Assembly: GCA_026874595.1 (NCBI GenBank)
Contig: CM049311.1
Span: 37,588,176-37,652,175, forward strand
Direction of reading: 5' to 3'
DNA from: Sipunculus nudus
Lineage: Eukaryota; Annelida; Sipuncula; Golfingiida; Sipunculidae
Length of the DNA stretch: 64,000 nucleotides
Each line of letters begins with the position of its first letter. Position 1 is the first letter of the stretch. Both the position numbers and the translations under genes were made by a program. The notes under the pieces are model-generated. The model had not been told where the DNA came from. It worked only from the letters and a program-made list of their open reading frames with translations, and searched no databases. Shown here piece by piece: positions 23,501-34,734 of the stretch.

Positions 23501-24417
23501 CACCCTTCCGCCAGAGGTCGTTTCTACTCAAAACGAATCTCTTCTGTTTGGGCACTGTGGGAAGGACCGAACTACTTGACAAGTGTAGCCTGGTACCAAA
23601 TTCTCTTAACACTGAATTAACGGACGGACGGACTAACCATAACTACAGCACATATATACCGGGTTACTTATCAGCTAATAGTCATGCAGACGTCAGCTGA
23701 GCTAAAATTGTGGGTTCCCTTAACTTGCCGAAGCCCGAAGTTCAGCCCCGTATATATTATGCACCTATATACTACATCCCAGTACCCGTGTCAACATGTT
23801 TTCTGGGATAATTTTTCATATGTGTGAAGCAGTGTAAACCTTTCTTGTCCAAAGTTTGCAGGAGCTATTCCGCCGACTGCCTGCGTAAAAAGTAATGCCT
23901 TACCTTGTTTTGATTTTGTATGAGACAATCTAAAATATGACAAAACAGATCACAGCGTTTACGAATTATTCCTTGTCTGAGAACTGATAATAAAAAAAGC
24001 CAGTCAAACTTATGACGTCAGTCAATTGAAGATGACGCGCGACCGAACATTGTGACGTCTCTGTGACGTCACTGTTCTCTAACGAACACAAAACGCAGCC
24101 ATAGACACAGAAGTGTACCATGGAGGAATGTACTGTCCAGCAGTGCCGATAAGACGCCAACCACGGTATTTCAGCATAAATAAAGCAAAAGAGTCGCAAA
24201 GTAAATTCGTTTAACATGACATAGAACTACTTTAAACAAAATTCAACGCATTTTGACGGACTACATTGGCCCCTTTTCACCACTTGTGTATTTCCGCTGT
24301 CAGTGTACATGTTGATGCCGCGCGGTGCATTATTGGAGTCAGATTTTGACTCCAACAATCCCTAGACAGCAGTGTCGTACTCTCGAGAGTCCGAGTCTGC
24401 GCAGTGTGCTTCTCCAA
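23501..24417. mobile_element. Insert in copy B left end
   Basis: GCTTCTCCAA occurs at both edges (23491-23500 and 24408-24417). Copy C is uninterrupted at the equivalent place (about 32620), so about 0.9 kb was inserted with a 9-10-bp duplication. No terminal inverted repeats are obvious. MITE copy 2 lies within it. The class is unknown; a 9-10-bp duplication would suit a Mutator-like element. Confidence 0.4.
23772..24261. mobile_element. ITm-related MITE, copy 2 (inverted)
   Basis: This is the reverse complement of the MITE at 22703-23284, diverged and shortened to about 490 bp. It has TA flanks (23770-23771 and 24262-24263), CCCAGTACCCGTGT at one end and TTTTGACGGAC at the other. Shared landmarks include GAGTCGCAAAGTAAAT, GCAGGAGCTATTCCGCCGAC and the TGACGTCA cluster. 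Confidence 0.65.
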
Positions 24418-25303
24418 GTGGTGGTTATAAACAAGGGGTCAAGGACGTTGCCCTGGATTAGATGGAATAGTCTATTTTACCACAGGGGGTTAACGTGTGT
24501 TTTATGTTGTTGCTGTAATGGGGTGACAACTTGTTCACTGTGTTGAATGTACATTAGAGTATGTACAAGGTCTAAATCAAAATTTTAATGTGAATTTAAT
24601 TAAAAGAGATATAAATATATAGTTGTTGATGAGAGAGCAGATCATAAATATGACGAATCTTTCATTTTTGACGGGCCATTTTTACTGTAACAAGTGTATG
24701 TGCCCAACCTTCCTCCTTTTTCCGGGCTTAGGACCGGCAGGATAACCAAGAGATCAGGTTTTCCAGGCGGAGTTAAAAAAAAAACCCAAAAAATAACGGT
24801 GAAGAGAATATTATAAAAAAAGCCAACTTGAATACAAGTCATCTAACAGACGTGACTTGAGGTGCTCCGTGCAGTGATCCCTCTGTAATAATAACAAACA
24901 TACAATTTATTTATAAATATATGCCTACAATTAAATACCACAAGTATACTAATATTAATAATATTAAAAAATTATTACTCACTAATAATACAGTACTACT
25001 AATAAAACAATAATATAGGACACACGTACACACACACATATATATTAAGATAATATATATAATCTACAAGTTTCCTGAAATAAGTTTAGAAGAAAACGAT
25101 AATATTTTAATGTAGTTAATGTATATAAGCTTATATTCCCCATATATTTTAATTTTCTATATAAATAAATGATATAGGCCTAAACTTTGTATATTTATAT
25201 TCGAATATGTGTTGTAAATTTATATTTTAGCCTTAATTAAAGTATAAGACATAGAAAAAGTATTTTAATTTTTAAAGTTATGTAAGTTTAAAAACGTGTA
25301 TCA

Positions 25304-25760
25304 TCACCAGTGTATGAGGGCATCCCCAGAACCACCTCTTTGAATATCCTGTATGCGACACAATTCGCAACGCCACTCCAAGGCTTCTGTTATGGAAGCC
25401 ATGGCATCCCTGAGGTCATTGCTGAAACATTAGTGGTTTTAAGATTAAATATATCAAGTAAATAATAATAATATAAACATAAATAACATATACAATAATA
25501 AAAAATTAAATAAATATAATATTTAATAAAAAAAAAAGAAAAAAATATTATTTTAAAAAAGTTTTCATAAAAAAATTTAAAACATGGCCGCTGTCATTCA
25601 AAATAATGTTTGACAGCAGTATGAATTTAATGCATGTTTTAATTTATTTTAACCTTTCAAGACATGTTTGGTGGAACCACATGTCGCATTTGTCGCATCC
25701 AACCCACGTATCTTCTTCCCCTTCCGGTGATCTGCAGATTGTGCAGCCGAATGGTTCAGG
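25304..25760 (-). CDS. PHD finger exons 9-10 of copy B transposase
   Basis: Exon 9 (25654-25760) reads PEPFGCTICRSPEGEEDTW then VGCDKCDMWFHQTCLER. Exon 10 (25304-25421) reads SNDLRDAMASITEALEWRCE then LCRIQDIQRGGSGDALIHW and a stop. Together they give a full C4HC3 PHD finger (CTIC, CDKC, HxxC, CELC) with the usual Trp before the last cysteine pair. The exon 9 acceptor TTTTTTCTCCTTTGTAG is strong. Exon 9 starts in phase 0, matching a GAAGAA/GTAAAT donor near the end of exon 8 that would bypass the exon 8 stop. Both PHD exons are intact here. Confidence 0.72.
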
Positions 25761-26429
25761 CTACAAAGGAGAAAAAAGCATATTTACTTTATACATATAG
25801 GTTGATTTAGATATTCTCTGACTTATGTGAACGTCAAGTCAGCTGAACATTTGACGACAGTGTTGCCCCCTGGTGGATAAATTAGAGCGGTGGCGGCCTT
25901 TCAACCTGATGGCGCACAGTTCACGTCGTCGCCATATTGACACGCAGAATTTGCCGTATTTCATTAAGATACAGGAACCAATGGTAAGTTATTTTAATCT
26001 TTATGTTACCCTGTACCCTTAGAATAATACATTGTACGGTGACATATTTATAACAAACTTTAATTACGACATGTGATCAAAAGAATTTGGTTTTCCTAAT
26101 GCAATGAAAAAAATTATTTGCGCATGCGCATTACTGCAGTTCATGGAATACCATATAGGCCTAGTCATTGGCTAGAGTAACAAGGAATAAAGATTGGAGA
26201 AGGATAAAATTGACATCTCAGGCGCAGATCGAGTTATATTTAACGTTCAGTAACGTAAAGGGTATGAGTAAGGTGAGCGCCAAAATAATTGTTAGGGGCT
26301 GTGAGATTTCTGTAAAATAAAAAAAAATTATGGGTTTTTATTAAATACAGATAGAATAGTGCAAGAATGTTCCTTTTAAAGCAATTCACCATTCATAGTT
26401 AAAAATTGGCCAAAAAAATTATTGGTGCT

Positions 26430-26478
26430 TGATAGGGGGGGGGGGCTATGCGTCCACCCTAACCCCCCCCCCCCCCCC
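26430..26478. repeat. Paired poly-G and poly-C tracts
   Basis: A G-run at about 26437-26445 and a C-run of about 16 at 26463-26478 lie about 20 bp apart. They could form a hairpin. They lie between exons 8 and 9 of copy B. Confidence 0.7.
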
Positions 26479-28532
26479 TTCCAGTTGTGCACATGCATTT
26501 TAAATGCATTTAATCTTATTTTATGTATTTTCAGATGAATGGGATTTATTTTAAAAAACAATTTGGTGTGCATTTCGCGAAACGGCCCTTTAATGGAGTA
26601 CACACCTAGTGATATAAATGTAATTCACTCAGACCATGGGACGGTAGGCCTATATATATGCGTCCCCATGGAGACAATGACAGAAGAGACAGAAAGAGGA
26701 ATGCCAGTGTGTCACCAGACACCAGTATCACCAGACCCGTGGAAAATCAATTTACTTCTTCAGAAGCAGGTTCTTCCGCTGGATCATCTTCCTCCTCCTC
26801 CTCATCTTCACCAGTATCCACCACAAGGTGAAATGTTGGTGACACATCCAGAACTTTATCCCTGTGCCAGAACTGATCCCCCACTTTCACAGTGTGATCC
26901 ACGAATTTGTTCCACAAGTTTTCTGTTCAGTTTGTTGATGCAATATATTTAAAACATATAAATTATTTGTTACAGTTTAAAATTTCAAATCATCAGATAT
27001 GATATATATTTCTATGGTATATTTTTAATATAGGCGTAAGTATCTTTAAGTAATTGTAACTGATATACAAAAAGCATAGTGGGAAACAAAGAATATTAAT
27101 CATAACCCTATTCATGAATATATGTTAAATTATGGTATAGTTTTATTTTCATTTTGTTAAACATGTAGTAATTGTAATGTGTTGACTTGAGGCATGTCAC
27201 CAGGCAGATGATTTTGTCGATGACACTCTGTTGAAAGCAGAAACTGAAGGGCATTTTCAAGGTTTGTTTTGTAAAGCTGTAAAATATAGTTAATGTGTAA
27301 ATGTACATATTTTATAAAGAACTAGAACTATCATTCATGAGATAATATTAGTAACAGGATTAAATCAAACACAATTAGACATAATGAAATAAGAATGCAA
27401 AAGGTTCAACGTCCATAAAGCTAATGAAACATTTAAGGATAAAAACTGATATTATTTTAAACCTTAGAAGGTTAAACCTCGGGAACAAGTTATTTACCAT
27501 TTGCTACTTTGTAGCGGGCCTCCATAAAAATTTGCTGGACATCCAGTAACTTGGCTGTCGTATTGTTTGCCGCCACATGCCCTTTCATGCTGGCCCAACA
27601 TAATTCTATTGGGTTTAGCATTGAATGGTAGGGCGGGAGTCTTAGCACCTATATAATAGTATTGGAACAATTAACACAACCCTAGAATATTTAATAATAT
27701 GTTTACATATAATGGGGGAGGGGGACATAAAGTGATTCAAGAAATGCTATATATTTGAATGTAAATCATTAACTCGTATATGTCAGTATTTGTTAAGTGC
27801 ATGCATTTATAGGGCTGAAATCTTGTAGACGTATGTCAGAAATTTTTTTTACAGATTTATCTCGTACACGAGATTGGTTGTGCTACCTCATATATTTTTA
27901 TTATTTTTTTAGACATTCAGGTGTTGTTTGTGGAAAGCTCGTATGCCACAATTTTTAGGGCTGTCATTTCATACCTCGCTTTATCCATGCTGATGTTATA
28001 CGGCTGATGTACGTCGTTTGTTCACTGCTCATTTTGTATGTAATTCATAATGTACGTTATTCCATACGCCGATACACACAGGAGTGCTATAAATAGTTAT
28101 ATAATTTGCCACACGGAGGCAGGACCTACATTTAGCGTTACAAGAGTGAGAGAACGTTTGATTTCTCTGTCAGAGGCCACCATTAGGTCTTAACCATTTC
28201 ATGAACTGGGCCAGTCAAATTTTTACCGTGTGACCACTTTCTTCCGCTAGTTGATCGGCCATGTATTTTCTCTGGTGATGACGCTTCATCAGCTCCACCA
28301 GGAGCATATCTTCACTGAAGTTTGTCTGAAAATAAAATCCATTAACGAGAACGTGCATTGACACGGGGCACCTGGCACATTTCAGCTTTCAGCAATTTAG
28401 ACTAATAAATCTTGAAGGGGGGGGGGGGATCCTCTTCCCACGGTGTGGTTTTTTTTAGATCAGCTGACTAAGTCGTCTGTGCTATATCGATCACCCTTTG
28501 TCCGTCGTCCGTCCGACCAGTCGTCTGTCCGT

Positions 28533-29000
28533 GAACAAGGCACAAATCGTAACTGCTGGACCTGGAATCTTCTTACTTGACATCCAGGGAGGTCCATGAA
28601 AAATCCTCTTGATAACATGGAATTAGGTCTCTGTTACCCATATTATTCGAGCTATGGGGCTCCGAAGTAATCCCCCCCCCCTCCCCGAATAATGGAAATT
28701 TGATACTAAAGCTCAAGTGTCTGAGCAACTAATGCATTGATCACCATGATTCTTTGCATTGATATTTGTGATGGAATGTTTTATCGGTTTATGCAGTTTG
28801 GTGATGCCCCACTGTATTTTTCAATTTTTACAATTTTTTTCTCTTTTTTTAGACCTCTTAAGATATTTTCATCTGTTAACAGGGCACAAATCATAATCAC
28901 TGGATCTAGAATCTTCTAAGCTGACATCCTGGGAGATCTGTAAAAAATCTGCTTGTAAAATGAAATTGGGTTTCTGTTACCCATACCATCTGAGCTATGC
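28533..29000. repeat. Direct repeat pair in copy B intron 5
   Basis: 28533-28650 and 28874-29000 share AAC..GGCACAAATC, CTGGA.CT.GAATCTTCT, TGACATCC.GGGAG and TTCTGTTACCCATA in the same order. They are old and diverged. The left unit is preceded by a GTCCGTCGTCCGTCCG tract. Confidence 0.55.
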
Positions 29001-31116
29001 TTAAGTTGAATGTGGATACCTAGTCAGCTGAGCGTCATGACCCCTGTTTCACCTGTTTATATTACACATGCTATAAATTGACATTTCTGTTAGTAGTTTT
29101 CTTGTAATATATGATATAATGAAAAAGATAATAGTTGGGTTTTATTTACTAGGCTAAAGGCTGAATGATAGTTATTTAAATTGAACTTTATTGTCAATAT
29201 TTTTTCGTAAGAATGATCATAACCGGTACTGGAAGTAAAATAATAACCTCTTTCGCGCAACCATTCTTGCACGTCGGCTTTTCTGGTTGGTACACGACTG
29301 TACGTCAGACGTAAGCACTGTGTGGTAAGCCGCATTGTCCAATACAATTACCGAATGATGCGGTATGTTTGGTAGAAGCTGTTCCTGTGGTATACAGTAT
29401 ATTAATTAGACACATTAAATATAAATACTTTAACCCAGCTTACAAAAGCATCACATTTGTATATAATCATTTATGCAGTATTTACTTTTCATGTGTTTTA
29501 TCACAATTATTTGTTACAAATTAGTCATATTTTTAAACAATTTGAAAACACCATATACCAGAATACTTAGTGCGCAGAAGCGTGTCAGATTTATTTTGTT
29601 CTCCTTTTCCTAATTTTTTTTATCTAAATTACAACATACGTATTTTTATTTAAAATATTGTTTTATACATTCTCTCTTTTTTAACTCTAGAACATAAGAT
29701 CATGGTACAGGATGTTCACACATATGTAAACATAATTAGATGATTATGGAATGTTATGGCCCGTACTTTGAACCATTGTAGGAATCTCTCCCCATTCATT
29801 TCCTCGTGGTAGTCCCCAGAGGAATTTGAGTGGAATATCAACGAGGCCCCAGCGATAAATCCGTTGACTGTGCCAGCGTCAACTACAATGAGGCGGTTGC
29901 CTCGGCCGTGGCCACTGAATTTTCGGCCTCTGCCTTCTCTAAATTTGATACCACATGTTATTGAATGCCATATGTCAATTAACTATTTTACAAATTACAA
30001 ATAATATTTATTCAAACGTGTATAAAAATTAATGATATCATTGTACATCTTCATATTTCTACAAACAGTAGCTTTATATATATATAATATATAGCTGTAT
30101 CAAATATTGCGATTCCTTTCACCAGATCAGTGTAACATTTGCCTGCAAAAGTACCCACGTCTACAAGGAACTAGAGCATCAATCAATCGTTAGACAATTA
30201 TAATATAGGCAGTCGGCAAACGACTATGTGTATCCGCAGAATCACGGGATATGGAAGTTATCCGGGCGTGAAAACAATATAAATGTAATTGTGTATTTGC
30301 TCTAGTCATTTATCTTTAATTTTTAGCCAAACCCAAAATACATTGCAACCCTTTTTTTGGCGTCCCAGTTTAGAAGATATTTATGTTCCATATAGCCCTA
30401 TTGAAAACAACTTTGCTCAACCCGGCTCAAGACTGAGTTCCCTAACCTGTCAAGCCACTCTTTTGATGGGCAGTGACCGCTATTTACCCACGTCTCGTCG
30501 GTGTAGACAATGGGACGGCCTTCCTCCCGGTACCGCCTTAGCTGCCTCAGGCACCTGGCCCTCCAGCATACTATGTCGAGCCGCTCCATTATGTTCCAGT
30601 CTGCTCCCCGTTTCTGATAACATCATTGTATCGCATACGGATAAGCATGTTCTTAGGAAATAGAAAACTTCGACCATTAAGGAGTAATAATTAAATGTAT
30701 TTCGACATAATACAAATTTATTCTAACTTTTTTTTGTCTGAGTGTAGAGTCTTACAAGGTATATTATAGCATTTCAAATTCTGCCATGAACTTAAAATAA
30801 TTATTCAAGCCCTATTTCACCATAGTTTTTAAGCTGTAAGTATACTATTCTCCTAGTATTTCCCACATGCATAAATGTTTTTTTGTTTGCCTAATTGTAA
30901 CATACACCTCTTCTTTAGCCTATATGTGTATATACAATATATATGTCATAGCTATTAGGAAGCACGCAGGACAAATATTTATTTTTTACCTTTTCAACCT
31001 TTGACATTTTTTTATATATATCATTTGACTATTTCAGTTCTTTCAGTTAAACGTATTTCATCTTTTAATGTCTATATAACTTGGCAGGTTGAAGGTTGCT
31101 CATGTTTTTTTCTAGT

Positions 31117-31120
<4 letters not shown>

Positions 31121-31177
<57 letters not shown>
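31121..31177. repeat. (TA)n microsatellite
   Basis: Directly downstream (minus sense) of copy B exon 2. A second array at 31364-31421 lies upstream of the same exon and a third is at about 31743-31797. Confidence 0.95.
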
Positions 31178-31180
<3 letters not shown>

Positions 31181-31357
31181 TACCTTAAATACAAAACCAT
31201 TCTTCTTAAGGAGCCGATACAACGTAGTGCGATGCACTATCATCGCGTCCCTCTCTAGGAGGACCCTGACCAGCGACCCCAGGGATACCACCTCTCCGGC
31301 CTCCCAACATGTGTAGATGCGGCGTCTGCATTGTTATATCATTCATTTGTGGACATG

Positions 31358-31363
<6 letters not shown>

Positions 31364-31421
<58 letters not shown>
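31364..31421. repeat. (TA)n microsatellite
   Basis: About 29 TA units in intron 1 of the copy B transposase gene. Confidence 0.95.
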
Positions 31422-31422
<1 letters not shown>

Positions 31423-31739
31423 TTGCAAAGTTTTAAACAAAAGTTATATCACATCTTTAATATCCATTATTTTTCCTCCTCATTCTCAAACATTAACATA
31501 CGTCAAGGCAGATTTCAACATTGTTGTATTGTAATAATTACATTATAATTGGCTATTTTTTTTTATTATATTAATTCAGTCATTGCTTTTTTTAGATAAT
31601 TCATATAAATTTATAATTTAAAATTTATATATGCGTAGTTATGTTTAATAATAATGATATAATTACCTTCAATTAAATAAACTTATAAAAATAACGTAAT
31701 GTCTTCTTATGTGTTCAACAGTTATTCAATGTTCAATTC

Positions 31740-31780
<41 letters not shown>

Positions 31781-32113
31781 ATATATATATATATTCACAT
31801 ATATTTACCTTATTACATCCTCATCAAAAGAGTCAATGCTGCTGTTTACACTTCCAGCGTCCACGGATGCAGAGCCTTGAACCCTCGCATCGCCCCAAAC
31901 ATAGCGGTGCAATGTCTTTTAGAAATGCCAAGCATTGAGCAAACCCGCTCGCTTACTCGGCTCAATGCTATATATAGTTTGCCTCGCCTAGCCTCTTCCA
32001 GGCAGAAAGTATATGCCTTTCTAACTAACGCTGCCATAACTTGCTACCTTCTAGGCACCATGAACCGTATGACCTGACGCCCCCACCAAAGTTGTCGTTG
32101 GAACAGTCGAACC

Positions 32114-32135
32114 CACGTGACCTCTGTGACGTCAT
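32114..32135 (-). promoter_or_regulatory. Conserved E-box plus CRE upstream of copy B transposase
   Basis: The same 22-bp block as at 22434-22455 (CACGTG, ACCTCTG, TGACGTCA, T), 77 bp upstream of the copy B start codon. Flanking GGGGGCGTCAGGTC is also shared between the copies. Confidence 0.5.
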
Positions 32136-32414
32136 ATACCCCTCCCACTGTTTTTAAATATGGCGATTCCCGCACAACAATACTTACCAGTGCTGCATTA
32201 CAAAGAACTCAACAACGTCGTAAGGTATTAATATTTTATTTCATCAACAAATTAATACACATATATTAGGCGGTCTCTCATACTTATTGGATTTCACAAT
32301 ATTAATGCCTAGAACACAATACATTACAAACTAAATGAAAAAAAAACGGGTGGACCATGGGTCGTGGAACGGAGTATATAGTTGTCAAAATCTTGGGGAA
32401 AATCAAATACTGTA

Positions 32415-33093
32415 CTCCGTTCCACGACCTATGGTCCACCCGTTTTTTGCGAAAGAAAAAAAAAGTGAAGTTAGATATCAAAAGAAATCTAACAAAATGG
32501 GGTAGAAGAAACATCCGCCTAATTTTCCATTATACATATAAAACTGTACCTTGCATGTTGTTTTCACAATCGATTTTTTTCTGAAATGTGAGAATCAGTC
32601 TACAAACTTTGCGACAGTTTCTCCAAGAGGCGCTTGTAAACAAGGGGTCAAGGACGTTGCCCTGGATTGGCTGGAAGTGGCCATTTTATCAGAAGGGGTG
32701 AAATCGTTTATGTGGTTCCTGTGCTGTGGTGACACGTATCGTGTTGTTTGTTTACCGTTTTGATCGTAAATTAGAATATTTACACAAGTATAAATCCAAT
32801 TAATAATGCCAATTTAATTAGAAGAGGTATAAATGTATGATTGATGAGAGTACAGAGAGCAGATGATAAATAAAGGCCTAATGAATGTTTGACATTGTAT
32901 GGGCTATATGTTCACTGGAACAAGCATATAGGCTAATAATAGTAATATATATTGGCCCAACCTTCCTCCGGGCTGAGGGACGTTTGTGAGAAGTTGCTCC
33001 TGTTTTGGCCCATAAAATATTTTAAATCATATTTGTAATCATATGTTTATTAACATTAATTTTGTAGATAGAGACATTTAATCAGACATTTAA

Positions 33094-33145
<52 letters not shown>

Positions 33146-33427
33146 TTGTATCACATTTTTTTTCAAATCAGATGGATCTATAAATTAATAAAATAAGTAT
33201 AATCAGTTATACAATTGATTGAACATCATGGACATCACCTGGACCCACTTTATGTATGTTTTACCATTCAATTCTTTTTGTATTCATCCTATATCAAATG
33301 TACTTATTATATATTTTGATTTTGTTATATTATTCATTATATATATATATTCATAATAAATATATAATATATTATCATTTTATTATATTATTCATTATAT
33401 ATTTTAAATGTGTCATAAATATATATA

Positions 33428-33468
<41 letters not shown>

Positions 33469-34306
33469 TATGGTTTGTTCTTCTGAATGAAAAAAAAATA
33501 CAGAGTCATACAAGGGCGTATGAACAGTAAGTCAAACAGCCGCGGGCATACAATCCGGCATTTCGAAATAATATATTATCACTGCATTATGTATAAGCGT
33601 CCGGGTCCCTGAATAATTTTGAAAAACTTCTGAAATTCACATAATCTCAATAGTCACCACTCACCAATTGTCTGATTATGAAATGGCATGTGTTAGCACT
33701 GAAACTGGTGCACACGGACAATTTCCCGCAATATATCTCATGAATGAAACTTTAAGTGCGCGGAACTTCGTGTATAGTATATATATACTACGAGAAAGGG
33801 TAGTCAGTCAATTTCTCATAAAATGAAAACGATAAAAGTATACCCCTTATAAGACTAACAAAAATAATAAAACGTCCATGTCTTTCTCACTGTCTTTCAG
33901 GATAGCGACGATCGAGAATACGTAATTTCACCAATTAATGCTTCTTGGAGATATGCATTTATAGAAAAACAATAAGTAAATAAAATACATATATACTCTA
34001 TTTCCATCGCATATAGGCCTATGCGGGAAGATGCCATGCAGAAATTTAACAATGACCCGGGCGGATGGAAGAATTAAGATCGATTAACCTCCCGCTATGG
34101 TTGCCGCATGACAAGGTTCAGTGGTGCTGCTTTAAAAATGACTTAACAGCGTTGTTAGGTAACATTCTTTTATTTCATCAATAATTTTCCGGAAATAAAT
34201 TAGGCGGTCTCTCACATCTCTTTGTTCTTGCAACACTGAAGCCTGAAATTTAGTTTGAAACAAAATAATTGGAAAAACCATGTGGACCATGGTTCGTGGA
34301 ACGGAG
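32415..34306 (-). mobile_element. Internally deleted ITm transposon, copy C
   Basis: 1.9 kb with TA flanks. It has the same termini as copy B (CTCCGTTCCACGACCTATGG left, its inverse at 34270-34306). The left 550 bp follow the copy B left end. The right 250 bp follow the 5' end of the gene side (TTAGGCGGTCTCTCA). Near 32985 the left end joins a short piece of exon 5: on the minus strand CAG then GAGCAACTTCTCACAAACGT (EQLLTN), matching EQLLPN in copy B. It has no coding capacity and contains TA tracts at about 33097-33142 and 33420-33465. Confidence 0.7.
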
Positions 34307-34734
34307 TATAGTTTACGAGGGGAATGTGATTTAGGGGATTCGAATTCCCAGAAACAACCGAAAACATTGTAATTACAAGATATAAAAATATTACCGATAA
34401 TCTTCCTAATAATTTGCAAACGTATTGGGGATTAAGCATATAAAGTTAAAGAAAAAGGAAATAATATGTGTCTAAATGTGTCATTTATGAAACGACAGAG
34501 TTGGCCAATCATTTGAAATATGCGATTTAATAATAAATACTATATATAATTCATATATATATGTACGACACACTTATATTAATATTTTTACATTAAGGTT
34601 TATAACCCCAGACGTTTTAATCAGAAAAGGATACATAAAGAAAAATAAGCGTGTCGTCAATACGTATCGCTTTACGTGTATCGCAATACGTATTGTACCT
34701 GAGTAGGCTGACCGATACCCAGCCCTTGTATGCA

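Larger units (their letters stand above)
25304..32037 (-). pseudogene. Ten-exon ITm transposase with PHD finger, copy B
   Basis: Exons (minus): 1 31809-32037 (MAALVRK.., LGIS); 2 31184-31327 (RRIYTCWEAGEVVSLGSL, RTTLYRLLKKNGFVFK); 3 30447-30613 (YTDETWVNSGHCPSKEW, first Asp); 4 29767-29938 (EGRGRKFSGHGRGNRLIVVD); 5 29248-29384 (VIVLDNAAYH, second Asp); 6 28227-28325; 7 27498-27648 (VLRLPPYHSMLNPIEL, Glu; HVAANNTTAKLL); 8 to about 26758 from 26922 (LWNKFVDHTVKVGDQFWHRD, acidic run; stop at 26747 if unspliced); 9 25654-25760 and 10 25304-25421 (PHD). Exons 3, 4 and 9 have the same length as in copy A (167, 172 and 107 nt). Breaks: frameshifts in exon 1 after LGIS and in exon 5 (four extra bases), and a likely one in exon 6. 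The protein would be about 490 residues. Confidence 0.78.
23291..32374 (-). mobile_element. IS630/Tc1/mariner-type transposon, copy B
   Basis: About 9.1 kb with TA flanks. The left end reads CTCCGTTCCACGACCTATGG then TCCACCCGTATTTTGCG. The right end is its inverse (GGGTGGACCATGGGTCGTGG then AACGGAG), a much better pair than in copy A. The minus-strand ten-exon gene (25304-32037) occupies the right three quarters. The left end is interrupted by a 0.9-kb insert at 23501-24417. Sequence after the left end is shared with copy C. Confidence 0.8.
12425..34726. mobile_element. hAT-like MITE split by nested ITm transposons
   Basis: The left end reads CTAGGGCTGTATCAATA. The right end, reverse complemented, reads AGGGCTGGGTATCGG. 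The 8 bases outside are TGTAGGCA (12417-12424) and TGTATGCA (34727-34734), one mismatch apart, as expected of an old hAT 8-bp target duplication. Only about 520 bp on the left and 420 bp on the right belong to this element; the rest is the ITm block. CGATACGTA/GTATCGCAATACG motifs near both ends suit hAT subterminal repeats. Pairing of the two ends is inferred. Confidence 0.45.

Noticed and set aside
26539-26952. Plus-strand 137-residue ORF
   Set aside because: It is the antisense shadow of transposase exon 8 of copy B, which has the family motif and splice sites on the minus strand.
27108-27308. Extra coding exon in copy B (QQSVIDKIICLVTC)
   Set aside because: Exons 7 and 8 join directly in phase 1 as in copy A, and no counterpart exists in copy A.
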